Positions 8,969 to 16,087 of a DNA stretch of 64,000 nucleotides are shown piece by piece. The notes below the pieces were generated by a model. That model had not been told where the DNA came from. It did not search any database and saw only the letters and a program-made list of their open reading frames with translations. Numbering within the stretch: the first letter of the stretch is position 1; every line of letters begins with the position of its first letter. Source of the stretch: Shewanella halotolerans (GTDB lineage: Bacteria > Pseudomonadota > Gammaproteobacteria > Enterobacterales > Shewanellaceae); NCBI RefSeq assembly GCF_019457535.1, contig NZ_CP080417.1, positions 3,100,001 through 3,164,000 on the forward strand, in the 5' to 3' direction. Made by a program: the position numbers and the translations under genes.

Positions 8969-9307
8969 GTTTGCACAGAGTTTGGCATAAATTACCTTTT
9001 GCGCTGCTTCTGACTGAGAACTTTCAAACCGCTCGAATAGACCAAACCAGTACAGCCTCTCGTTCATGCTCATACCACCAATGCCATCTATGGCCTCTTT
9101 TTTAAACTTAGACCAGAGGCGATACAGGTGATTATGGGTTTCCTCTCTTTCGATCCAGGAATTACCAAAGAATCGCTCAATTGAATCCGCCAACTCGAAG
9201 GTATCAGTATCGTCCTGCTTCCACTCTGAAAGATGTTTCCCTAGACGAGCAACCACCTCATCTTCTGAGAACTTTTCAACTTCCTTGATATATTCGTCGT
9301 AGTTCAT
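8963..9307 (-). CDS. Hypothetical cassette-encoded protein
   Basis: 114 residues, ATG start at 9307, predicted all-helical and acidic at the N-terminus, with an aromatic-rich centre (MNERLYWFGLFERF). No signal peptide or membrane helix. The gene sits exactly between attC 2 and attC 1, and its stop codon falls inside attC 1, so it is a complete single-gene cassette. There is no strong ribosome-binding site upstream of the start. I do not recognise the family and cannot assign a function. Confidence 0.6.
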   Translation of the reverse strand: MNYDEYIKEVEKFSEDEVVARLGKHLSEWKQDDTDTFELADSIERFFGNSWIEREETHNHLYRLWSKFKKEAIDGIGGMSMNERLYWFGLFERFESSQSEAAQKVIYAKLCANT

Positions 9308-9314
9308 TCTGACA

Positions 9315-9374
9315 CTTAACGCTTGCGTAATTGGTGCGAGCTTGCGAGCATCCTAATTGACGCACTTGTTAGCC
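9315..9374 (-). other. attC recombination site 2 (short, 60 bp)
   Basis: On the minus strand it starts GGCTAACAAGTGCGTCAATT and ends AATTACGCAAGCGTTAAG. The two ends form a near-perfect inverted repeat (AAGTGCGTCAATT with AATTACGCAA-GCG), with the usual unpaired base, around a short variable terminal structure. R'' is GGCTAAC and R' is GCGTTAAG. The 3' end of the membrane-protein gene is encoded by this site: its last codons read through it and stop at TAG 9353-9355. Confidence 0.88.
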
Positions 9375-10018
9375 ATTTGACATGCTTCATGTATTACATT
9401 CCAGTAGAGAATTGGATCTTTGACTAGGCCATAGACATAAGCAGATATAGCTAGTAAAAAACAAACTACCAGCATTGAACTGGCTAATTTATTAAGGACT
9501 GAATTTTCTTTTAACTCTGGTCTAGTTGCAGATTTAATAAGAAAGCCACATCCGACCACCATGACTGCAAATACTGTTGCAGCTAAAAATGCATGGCTAT
9601 AGCCAAGCTCCTTCAATCCGTAAAGGCATATACCAAGAAGAGTGCCTCCAAGGCAGAGCACTATGAGAGCTGTGCTTCCCGTAAAAAATGCAAGGTACTT
9701 GGAACTCTCGTTGATTATCCGAATTTGATTTTTATCTAGGCAGTAGGCACCTAGAACTAAGGTCCAAACTGTAAATAAAGGAACCGTACTAGCGATTAAT
9801 TTATCGGCAATCATGCCTTGAACATCGACAAATTCTGACACTAAAGGATTGGCAGCGGAGATTGTTTTATACCATTCGTAGGCATCTGAAGTTATGAAGG
9901 GGCCAAATAGAATGAAGCCTAATCCCAGACTAGCTGACACAAAAAAAGCGAGAATAAAAAGCTTCCATTTCGAGTAGAAACTGAGCGTACTATCAATAAC
10001 TATTTTAAGACGATTCAT
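9353..10018 (-). CDS. Cassette-encoded membrane protein, about five transmembrane helices
   Basis: 221 residues. Hydrophobic segments are visible at about 18-42, 72-94, 106-132, 140-162 and 180-200, so it is an integral inner-membrane protein. The start is ATG at 10018 with AGGGAT 6-7 nt upstream. The last five residues (NKCVN) are encoded by the attC site. The gene begins only 23 bp after the stop of the HNH gene. That junction retains just a GGCTAAC half-site, so these two genes now form one two-gene unit. Family unknown. Small membrane proteins paired with nucleases occur in defence modules, but that is only a suggestion. Confidence 0.65.
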   Translation of the reverse strand: MNRLKIVIDSTLSFYSKWKLFILAFFVSASLGLGFILFGPFITSDAYEWYKTISAANPLVSEFVDVQGMIADKLIASTVPLFTVWTLVLGAYCLDKNQIRIINESSKYLAFFTGSTALIVLCLGGTLLGICLYGLKELGYSHAFLAATVFAVMVVGCGFLIKSATRPELKENSVLNKLASSMLVVCFLLAISAYVYGLVKDPILYWNVIHEACQMANKCVN

Positions 10019-10037
10019 GTACTATCCCTGTATGGCT

Positions 10038-10047
10038 GGCGTTAGCC
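10038..10047 (-). other. Remnant attC half-site between two cassette genes
   Basis: The minus strand reads GGCTAACGCC, beginning with the same GGCTAAC as attC 2. The rest of an attC is missing: the next gene's ribosome-binding site follows immediately. This looks like a deletion that removed the body of an attC, fusing two cassettes, although chance similarity over seven bases cannot be excluded. Confidence 0.4.
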
Positions 10048-10809
10048 ATTGTTTTTTCTTTTCCAGTTTAGAAAATGCTGTTTAAGCGCCGTCGGACTCG
10101 GCAACTGTTCCGGTACATCAGGTACACGAAGATGCACACCCACTATCTCTGGATATGAACTATGGAATTGCGGAGCTAACGCGACCTCTGCTGTCTCAGG
10201 ATCAATTGATAGATGAAATAAATCGAAGAGCGTATGAATATCAGCTCGGAGTAACAACCCGTTTGAGATCGAGTAAGACTGTGACTCTGCATGCGGTATG
10301 ATATGCGCGGCTTCCAGGACCGGCTCTGCATCGCAGCCCGTTATGGCGCAACGCCTACTATATGCTTGTAACAACCCCTCCCTAAATGCTTTTTGTCCTC
10401 TCCTAGTTAAGATGCTAGAAAGTACGTGTTCATCAACGACAGGGACCGGTTCAATAGGTTCGCTTATTGCTGGTACTTCTATTTGGAACAGTTCTTCGAG
10501 TTCTTTTGGACGGGCTGAGCCTATTGATTCATATTGAGAGATCTTTTGAATGGATATCTCTGCTTTAACAATTTCGCCTTCATTGTTCGGATCAGGCTTA
10601 ACAACAAAACCACTTTTTGAGCCTTCCTCCCATACGATGACATAGAGTGGCTTTCCTTGCTTCTTGTAATCAATTGCGGCTTTTCCGGAAAATAGCGCTT
10701 TCGCACCCCGCTTCGTACCTAGAGCGTTTTCCATATTGTCGTGCCGTGCCTGACGCCACAAATTCTTCGTATGTATGGCTCGATAGTTGACGTTTCGTTC
10801 CTTTGACAA
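10042..10809 (-). CDS. HNH endonuclease domain protein (cassette-encoded)
   Basis: 255 residues. The C-terminal half carries an HNH nuclease of the HNH_2 type: RRCAITGCDAEPVLEAAHII, then the NGLLLRADIHTLFD motif (about residues 160-205). This gives the conserved AH, N and H residues of a beta-beta-alpha metal site. The N-terminal half (about 1-120) is a separate domain I do not recognise and may bind the target. The start is TTG at 10809, supported by TGGAG about 9 nt upstream. It lies right after attC 3. HNH proteins of this shape are often restriction-like or defence nucleases; substrate and role here are unknown. Confidence 0.75.
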   Translation of the reverse strand: MSKERNVNYRAIHTKNLWRQARHDNMENALGTKRGAKALFSGKAAIDYKKQGKPLYVIVWEEGSKSGFVVKPDPNNEGEIVKAEISIQKISQYESIGSARPKELEELFQIEVPAISEPIEPVPVVDEHVLSSILTRRGQKAFREGLLQAYSRRCAITGCDAEPVLEAAHIIPHAESQSYSISNGLLLRADIHTLFDLFHLSIDPETAEVALAPQFHSSYPEIVGVHLRVPDVPEQLPSPTALKQHFLNWKRKNNG

Positions 10810-10831
10810 TGCGAAGTCTCCATACTCTTTT

Positions 10832-10932
10832 GGCTAACGCCGTGTTTTGCGGCCATAACCGCGAGGTTGTTTTGTGCTATTCAAGCACAAAACGAGCGAG
10901 CGGTTAAGGGTCCGCAACAACACCTTGTTAAT
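10832..10932 (-). other. attC recombination site 3
   Basis: On the minus strand the site runs from ATTAACAAGGTGTTGTTGCG to CCGCAAAACACGGCGTTAGC, about 101 bp. The ends pair (GTTGTTGCGG with CCGCAAAACAC). Inside there is a second stem-loop with GTTTTGTGC/GCACAAAAC arms, and AACCGC/GCGGTT around it. R' is GCGTTAGCC. This is a full-length attC. Its orientation puts the array's reading direction on the minus strand, so an integrase, if present, should lie at higher coordinates, where none is found. Confidence 0.85.
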
Positions 10933-11121
10933 GTGCGGCTGCATTAACTTGCCGACCACCACGTTGTGGAGCGCCTGCGGAACCTTAGCCTGTAGAATGG
11001 CTGCTTTACATACCACCCAACTCGCAACGACCCACAAGGTTTGCTGGAGCAAATTGCCCAACTTATAGAAACCTATGAAGCCAGAAGATTTACCAACGAA
11101 CTGATTGAACACTTTTACCAC
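10834..11121 (-). CDS. Possible short cassette gene reading through attC 3
   Basis: A 95-codon frame with a GTG start at 11121 runs into attC 3 and ends in its R' core. The first roughly 60 residues are mildly hydrophobic (NLLQQTLWVVASWVVCKAAI), with no recognisable motif. Read-through of attC by small frames is common and often meaningless. The start codon overlaps its own GGGAAG, so spacing for a ribosome-binding site is poor. I keep it as a low-confidence candidate because it occupies the position of the first cassette. Confidence 0.25.
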   Translation of the reverse strand: MVKVFNQFVGKSSGFIGFYKLGNLLQQTLWVVASWVVCKAAILQAKVPQALHNVVVGKLMQPHINKVLLRTLNRSLVLCLNSTKQPRGYGRKTRR

Positions 11122-11183
11122 TTCCCTGTTCGATTACCACCAAACTTTTTTCTGGCTTGACCCGCAAATTAACATTTTATTAG

Positions 11184-11380
11184 TGCGCATGCGCGTTTAC
11201 CTCGTTGGACCAGTGAAAACGCGCACAGCTAACTATTTGTATGTAATGAACTTATCAGCATTTTGCCAAATATACCATTTGGAAAAACGCGCATGCGCGT
11301 TTTTCAAACCTATTATCTACTTAACAAATATTATAAGCACTTGATTTTAAAGCCATTTATTTACACCTAAATGAGAAAAC
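11184..11380. repeat. Cluster of AAAACGCGCA motifs including a perfect 24-bp palindrome
   Basis: The motif AAAACGCGCA or its complement appears repeatedly: near 11190-11198 (as TGCGCGTTT), 11216-11225, on both strands at 11282-11305, and near 11374-11383. The copy at 11282-11305 is a perfect 24-bp palindrome with half-site GAAAAACGCGCA. The copies at 11190 and 11217 form a 9-bp inverted repeat around an 18-nt loop. The sequence around is AT-rich and has no gene. It could be a cluster of protein-binding sites or hairpins beside the cassette array. Confidence 0.5.
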
Positions 11381-11432
11381 GCGCACAAATACAGGATAAA
11401 AATCGTTCAAAACCCTTGTGATTTGAATATAA

Positions 11433-11448
11433 CTGTATAGTTATCCAG
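11433..11448. promoter_or_regulatory. Candidate LexA (SOS) box
   Basis: CTGTATAGTTATCCAG fits CTG-N10-CAG with an AT-rich centre, the gammaproteobacterial LexA pattern. It is embedded in an overlapping short palindrome, ATAACT-gtat-AGTTAT. No SOS-type gene starts next to it. Integron integrase promoters are commonly LexA-controlled, and this box sits where the lost integrase promoter might have been, but that is inference. Confidence 0.4.
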
Positions 11449-11615
11449 TTTTTTGGTTGGGGAGTAGTGAATTACATCACGCGGGTGTAGCGATAAGAAT
11501 TTCTAGGCTAGAAAGCCCATTCGTTACTGCTCAGCCGACAACTTTCTAAGAACTTTGGGGCAAAATTCAGTTAGCTTTCACCCTTTAAATACACCAATAC
11601 CGCCAAATCGAAGAG
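11449..11615. other. Non-coding stretch between the LexA-like box and repeat copy 2
   Basis: No credible gene, attI or integrase remnant is visible. The sequence changes from the AT-rich cassette side to more mixed composition here. Confidence 0.4.
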
Positions 11616-11900
11616 ACGTTGGCCCCCAGTGTAGATGCATCTGCGGACGTCGATGGCAGGGATGCCATCGTCGAGCCTACAAGGAAGTATTCACGGCGTG
11701 TAGCAGATGTATCTGCACAAAAGCGAGCCGCAGGCTATAGGTTGCCACGAAGGGTTGACCTTCAATGTACTAGCCAATACCAATTGCTGCCATACGCAAT
11801 TACCACTATCCCCCCTCGTCGGGCAGGCGTTAGATAGCCATGAAGGTGCGACCTTCAAGTCCATAGCAAATACTAATACAGGTAGACGTAACGACCTTTA
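11616..11900 (+). repeat. Structured repeat element, copy 2
   Basis: The arms AGATGCATCTGC (11633-11644) and GCAGATGTATCT (11703-11714) form an 11-of-12 inverted repeat. Inside is a perfect hairpin, CGATGGCA-ggga-TGCCATCG (11651-11670), then ACAAGGAAGTATTCACGGCG. The tail has short repeated phrases (gAAGGgTtGACCTTCAA, GAAGGTGCGACCTTCAA). The order of stems and the ACAAGGAAGT, GCGTGT and TGCACA segments match copy 1 at 8.0-8.15 kb read on the opposite strand, while the arm sequences differ but still pair. Short frames across it look spurious. Confidence 0.55.
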
Positions 11901-11951
11901 AGGGCTCTTAATCCCCCTTCGCCACCAGCCCGTGCGCCCCAAACACGGACA

Positions 11952-11983
11952 ATAAAAAACCCCGCATTCTCATACGGGGTTCT
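11952..11983 (-). terminator. Intrinsic terminator of the cydABX operon
   Basis: On the minus strand AACCCCG and CGGGGTT form a 7-bp stem around a 10-nt loop, followed by a run of six T. It lies about 20 bp after the cydX stop codon. Confidence 0.9.
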
Positions 11984-12002
11984 TAGATTCAGAATTCATG
12001 GC

Positions 12003-12119
12003 TTAATCGTTAAGCTCTGAATCCCTATCCATGTTCTCAGTATTCTCTAACCACAAGGCGTTGATGATACCGAAAGAACACGCCAGCAAAATGCCTAATA
12101 TCCAAGCAAAATACCACAT
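12003..12119 (-). CDS. cydX: CydX, small subunit of cytochrome bd oxidase
   Basis: 38 residues starting MWYFAWILGILLACSFGIIN, then ALWLENTENM and an acidic tail. This is one transmembrane helix with the N-terminal MWYFAW pattern and ALWxE sequence typical of CydX/YbgT. In E. coli this subunit stabilises the CydAB haem centres. It starts 14 nt after cydB, preceded by AGGAG about 7 nt upstream, so it is co-transcribed as the last gene of the operon. It is easily missed because of its size. Confidence 0.93.
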   Translation of the reverse strand: MWYFAWILGILLACSFGIINALWLENTENMDRDSELND

Positions 12120-12133
12120 AGTGTCGGCTCCTG

Positions 12134-13273
12134 TTAGTAAAGTGACGTCTTGTTGTCTTCGATGTAGCTACGGCTCAAGCGACCAAACATCTTGAAGTAA
12201 GTCCAGATGGTGTAGCTTAGCACGATAGGCACGAAAATCGCGGCCGCCCAGGTCATCACAGTCAGTGTCATGTGACTCGCTGTGGCATCCCACATGGTCA
12301 GGCTCACGTTTGGCTCAAGTGATGATGGCATCACGAACGGGAACATGGCCGCGCCGCAGGTCAGGATCACCATAGCCACCGCCAGCGAGCTGAACAGGAA
12401 GGCGAAACCAGAGCGGTTGAAACGACTCGCCAGCAGCGCCAGTACAGGCATGGCGATACCCAGGATTGGGAACAGCATGGTCACTGGGTACTTGTCGTAG
12501 TTGGCCAGCCAGGCACCCGCCTCTACCGCAACCGTCTTAAGGGCTGGGTTAGATGCGCCGTGGGTGTCGATAGTCGAGGTGACAACATAACCGTCGATAC
12601 CATTGGCTAGCCATACACCGGCCAGGGTGAAGAGCACAGCAACCAAGGCCGCAGCCACTTGGGTCGCCGTCGCTGCACGTACGCGCAGCTCGCCTTCTGT
12701 CTTCATCTGTAGCCAAGAAGCGCCCTGCATGATGATCATAGACACGCTCACCAGACCGGCCAGTAGGCCAAATGGGTTAAGCAGGCCAAACAGACCACCG
12801 TGGTAGGTTGCACGCAGATACTCGTCGAAGTTAAACGGCACGCCTTGCAGCAGGTTGCCGAAGGCCACGCCTATGATGAGCGGCGGAACGAAGCCACCCA
12901 CAAACAGCGCCCAGTCCCAAGCCTTACGCCATCTTGGATCTTCGATCTTAGAGCGGTAATCGAAGCCCACGGGACGCAGGAACAGGGCAAACAGCACCAA
13001 CATCATGGCCACATAGAAGCCAGAGAAAGAGACCGCGTATACCATAGGCCAGGCGGCAAACAGGGCGCCACCGGCTGTGATCAACCATACCTGGTTGCCG
13101 TCCCAGTGGGGGGCAATCGAGTTGATCATAATACGGCGCTCGGTATCGTCCTTACCTATGATAGGCAGCAAGGCACCCACGCCCATGTCGAAACCGTCGG
13201 TGACGGCAAATCCGATGAACAGCACACCAATCAGCGCCCACCAGACAAATCTTAATATTTCATAATCAAACAT
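12134..13273 (-). CDS. cydB: Cytochrome bd ubiquinol oxidase subunit II
   Basis: 379 residues, the normal length, starting MFDYEILRFVWWALIGVLFI with the conserved GFAVTDGFDMGVG segment near residue 20 and DGNQVWLITAGGALFAAWP near 55-75. Eight or nine membrane helices are visible. CydB pairs with CydA in the inner membrane to form the high-affinity quinol oxidase used at low oxygen and under nitric-oxide or sulfide stress. It lies 15 nt after cydA with GGAGA before its start. Same operon as cydA and cydX. Confidence 0.97.
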   Translation of the reverse strand: MFDYEILRFVWWALIGVLFIGFAVTDGFDMGVGALLPIIGKDDTERRIMINSIAPHWDGNQVWLITAGGALFAAWPMVYAVSFSGFYVAMMLVLFALFLRPVGFDYRSKIEDPRWRKAWDWALFVGGFVPPLIIGVAFGNLLQGVPFNFDEYLRATYHGGLFGLLNPFGLLAGLVSVSMIIMQGASWLQMKTEGELRVRAATATQVAAALVAVLFTLAGVWLANGIDGYVVTSTIDTHGASNPALKTVAVEAGAWLANYDKYPVTMLFPILGIAMPVLALLASRFNRSGFAFLFSSLAVAMVILTCGAAMFPFVMPSSLEPNVSLTMWDATASHMTLTVMTWAAAIFVPIVLSYTIWTYFKMFGRLSRSYIEDNKTSLY

Positions 13274-13288
13274 AATGAGATCTCCGGT

Positions 13289-14845
13289 TTAAGCTTCTAG
13301 GTTTTCAAAGTGATAACGGCCCGTCTTGAGACTGCTAGGTCCCTTACGTGCAAACTTGATCATCAAGAACAGCTCAATCACCAGCAAGACTGTGTAGAAG
13401 AGCGTGATAGAGATGATACTGAACCAGAGATCCGCAGCCGTTAGGCTAGACGCCGACATGAAGGTTGGCAGCACCTCAGAAATGGTCCAAGGCTGACGAC
13501 CGTACTCGGCCACGAACCAACCACACTCGATGGCGATCCAAGGCAGTGGCAGACTGTATAGCGCCGCCTTAAGTACCCAAGGCTTCTCTTCGATCTGATG
13601 ACGTGTGCTCTGCCAGAAGGCCGCCGCAAACACGAACAGCATGACAACACCCAGGCCAACCATCACACGGAAGCTCCAGAACATAGGCGCAACCGATGGG
13701 ATAGAGTCTTTAGCCGCGGCCTTGATCTGCTCTTCTGTCGCATCGACCACATTGTCTGTGTAACGCTTCAGCAGCAGGCCATAACCCAGGTCGACTTTTG
13801 CCTCCTCGAAGGCGGCACGCAGCTCAGGGGTTTCCTTGCCGGCGCGCAGCTCGGTCAACATGGCGTAAGCCTTCATACCGTTGCGAATTCGCTCCTCGTG
13901 TTCGACGATAAGGTCGCGGATACCTGTCACCTCTTCATCGATAGAACGGGTGGCGATGATACCCATGGCGTATGGGATCTTGATGGCGTAATCGGTATGC
14001 ATGGTTTCCTGATTCGGGAAACCCACAGCGGTAAAGGCTGCAGGTGCAGGTTCTGTGTGCCATTCGGCTTCGATAGCCGCTAGCTTAACGCGCTGGGCCT
14101 CACCCACCTTATAGCCTGACTCGTCACCCAGTACGATGACCGACAGGATAGACGCCATACCGAAGCTTGCCGCGATGGCAAATGAGCGACGGGCAAACGG
14201 CAGATCACGCTTCTTTAGGATGTAGTAAGAGCTGATGGCCAGAACAAACATGGCGCCAGCCACATAGCCAGAAGCCACGGTATGAACAAACTTCACCTGC
14301 GCAACCGGGTTGAACAGGACTTCGGCGAAGCTGGTCATCTCCATACGCATGGTTTCGTAGTTGAACACACTACCTACTGGGTTCTGCATCCAGCCGTTGG
14401 CAACCAAGATCCACAGCGCCGACATGTTCGAGCCCAGCGCAACCAACCAGGTGACCGCCAAATGTTGACGCTTGCTGAATCTGTCCCAACCGAAGAAGAA
14501 CATACCCACCAGGGTAGATTCGAGGAAGAAGGCCATCAAGCCTTCGATAGCCAGCGGCGCACCGAAGATGTCACCCACATAGTGAGAATAGTATGACCAG
14601 TTAGTCCCGAACTGGAACTCCATCGCCAGACCTGTGGTTACGCCCAGGGCGAAGTTAATACCAAAAAGCTTACCCCAGAACTTGGTCATATCTTTATAGA
14701 TCTGCTTATTGGTCATCACATAGAGTGATTCCATAATGGCCAGCAAGAACGCCAGCCCCAAGGTCAAAGGTACAAACAGGAAGTGATACATAGCTGTCAG
14801 CGCAAACTGTAAGCGCGAGAGCTCTACAACCTCTTCAACAATCAT
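13289..14845 (-). CDS. cydA: Cytochrome bd ubiquinol oxidase subunit I
   Basis: The start at 14845 (protein begins MIVEEVVELSRLQFALTAMY) is preferred over an in-frame site 27 bp upstream because AAGGAG lies 7 nt before it. The product is then 518 residues, close to E. coli CydA (522). Haem-ligand region SRLQFALTAMYHF is at the N-terminus, and the family motif GWFVAEYGRQPW is present near residue 440, on the quinol side. The protein carries haems b558, b595 and d and oxidises quinol while reducing oxygen to water without pumping protons. Confidence 0.97.
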   Translation of the reverse strand: MIVEEVVELSRLQFALTAMYHFLFVPLTLGLAFLLAIMESLYVMTNKQIYKDMTKFWGKLFGINFALGVTTGLAMEFQFGTNWSYYSHYVGDIFGAPLAIEGLMAFFLESTLVGMFFFGWDRFSKRQHLAVTWLVALGSNMSALWILVANGWMQNPVGSVFNYETMRMEMTSFAEVLFNPVAQVKFVHTVASGYVAGAMFVLAISSYYILKKRDLPFARRSFAIAASFGMASILSVIVLGDESGYKVGEAQRVKLAAIEAEWHTEPAPAAFTAVGFPNQETMHTDYAIKIPYAMGIIATRSIDEEVTGIRDLIVEHEERIRNGMKAYAMLTELRAGKETPELRAAFEEAKVDLGYGLLLKRYTDNVVDATEEQIKAAAKDSIPSVAPMFWSFRVMVGLGVVMLFVFAAAFWQSTRHQIEEKPWVLKAALYSLPLPWIAIECGWFVAEYGRQPWTISEVLPTFMSASSLTAADLWFSIISITLFYTVLLVIELFLMIKFARKGPSSLKTGRYHFENLEA

Positions 14846-15637
14846 CAGTGACTCCTTAGGTGGTGCGATCATTCTTCAAGGTTAGATCCCCATCAACCCG
14901 GAAAAATGCCTATTTAGGAATTTTATTATTCAAGTAATTTGTCAGACCCGTGTCTCACAAACCGCCAAATTTTAACTTTTTGCCTCGCTCAAGCGTCGCT
15001 GACGCTCAAAAAGGCCCTCTCACCCCGGTTTTTGAGAGGCGGCTCACAAAACCCTTTGGTTTTTAAACCCCCGTCGCAGAAAACGGCCGAGAAAATCAAT
15101 TTAAATTATTTTTTTCAAAAACTTACAACAAGGCATATCAAACGTACCCTAAGCATTTTATACCATTCAAAATTGATTCAAATCAATCAAACACGGCGCG
15201 GATAGTGGGTTTTGCGGACGGCGCCACACTTCACCCGGCAACACGCTTGCCAAAACATTATAAACGTGATAGGAAGTCATTAATTTTTGATAAAAAGGCT
15301 ATTTTTAGCAAATTTCAGCCCACATCGCGCAAAATGCAATATTTAACAAGATTTAACAAATTCAGAGTCAATATATGTAACCCAAAACCAATACGCGACC
15401 AACAACACAAGCCAACAAAATCAATGATATATAAAATTAAAAACATCGACACCACACCAACAATACTTATTACTGATTAAAAATTCTAATGCGAATTTGA
15501 AGTTTTAATCGTTTGTTCCCTAGGCGGCATTTGCTTACTATATGCCTGTGTTAAGGAGACGGCTCAATCAACCCGGTGAAGTTGCCCGGCAAGCCACACT
15601 CCGCTCACATCATTAATCACTGTGTGGAGAATCCGTT
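14846..15637. other. Long upstream region of cydABX, no confident gene
   Basis: About 790 bp. Two short plus-strand frames here (about 88 and 91 codons) lack ribosome-binding sites and family features and look like chance. The stretch 15080-15500 is AT-rich. It holds a perfect FNR-type palindrome (separate entry) and presumably the cyd promoter and the promoter of the 25-codon gene at 15638. Confidence 0.5.
15173..15186. promoter_or_regulatory. FNR/EtrA- or CRP-family binding site
   Basis: TTGATTCAAATCAA is an exact match to the FNR consensus TTGAT-N4-ATCAA. It lies about 330 bp upstream of cydA and about 450 bp upstream of the small gene at 15638. Oxygen-responsive control of cyd is expected from family knowledge, but the distance means the regulated promoter is uncertain. 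Confidence 0.6.
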
Positions 15638-15715
15638 ATGAAAAACCTATTTGATCGTCTAGTTAACAGCTACAAGCGCACTTTTGTTGAACTCTATACT
15701 GCAAGAGAGCTGTAA
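15638..15715 (+). CDS. 25-residue DUF1127-like small protein
   Basis: Protein begins MKNLFDRLVNSYKRTFVELY and ends TAREL. GGAG lies 8 nt before the ATG, and an intrinsic terminator follows about 50 bp after the stop, so this is a short independent transcription unit. The pattern of basic and aromatic residues followed by ARE-L resembles the N-terminal half of DUF1127 (YjiS-like) proteins, which normally continue with LSDRELADIG. Here a stop codon interrupts at that point. It may be a naturally short member or a truncation. Confidence 0.6.
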   Translation: MKNLFDRLVNSYKRTFVELYTAREL

Positions 15716-15763
15716 ATAGCGCCTTAACCCCGTCATTGCTTGAAGTTTTGTTAGCGCAAAACG

Positions 15764-15798
15764 GCCACCGTTTTCTTCTCGAAGGCGGTGGCTTTTTA
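15764..15798 (+). terminator. Intrinsic terminator after the 25-codon gene
   Basis: GCCACCG and CGGTGGC form a 7-bp stem (with further possible pairing inside the loop), followed by five T. Confidence 0.85.
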
Positions 15799-16027
15799 CT
15801 TTCTAACGACTTGGTTTAGATGATTTTAGATTAGTTTAGCAGACGCTAAATAAATAATATCGCCTTTTAGCGATTTTCCGGGCAGATCCCATTAAGCGTG
15901 ATTTGCGCGAACTAAAGGAAAAAACCGTCGATACCCCTACTTTATGGCTATTTAGCAGTTCAGGATGTAATAAAGTAGGGCTAAGTGCATGTATCTGTGT
16001 GGGTTTAAACTAACTCTTTATGGGTAT

Positions 16028-16061
16028 AAAAAAAGGACCTCGAATTTTCGAGGCCCTTTTT
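16028..16061. terminator. Bidirectional intrinsic terminator after purL
   Basis: An A-rich arm (AAAAAGGaCCTCGAA) pairs with TTCGAGGcCCTTTTT around a short TT-rich loop. It lies 26 bp past the purL stop on the minus strand, and T runs on both strands allow two-way function. The 230 bp between 15799 and 16027 hold no gene. Confidence 0.9.
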
Positions 16062-16087
16062 GCATCAATTAAACCGCCAAGCTTAGG

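Noticed and set aside
11105..11344. 79-codon plus-strand frame beside the cassette array
   Set aside because: It runs through the AAAACGCGCA motif cluster, has no ribosome-binding site and no recognisable domain, and is not an integrase remnant.
14939..15480. Two consecutive plus-strand frames of about 88 and 91 codons upstream of cydA
   Set aside because: No ribosome-binding sites, odd composition (the second is very Lys/Ile/Asn-rich because the DNA is AT-rich), and no motif. They are likely chance frames in a regulatory gap.
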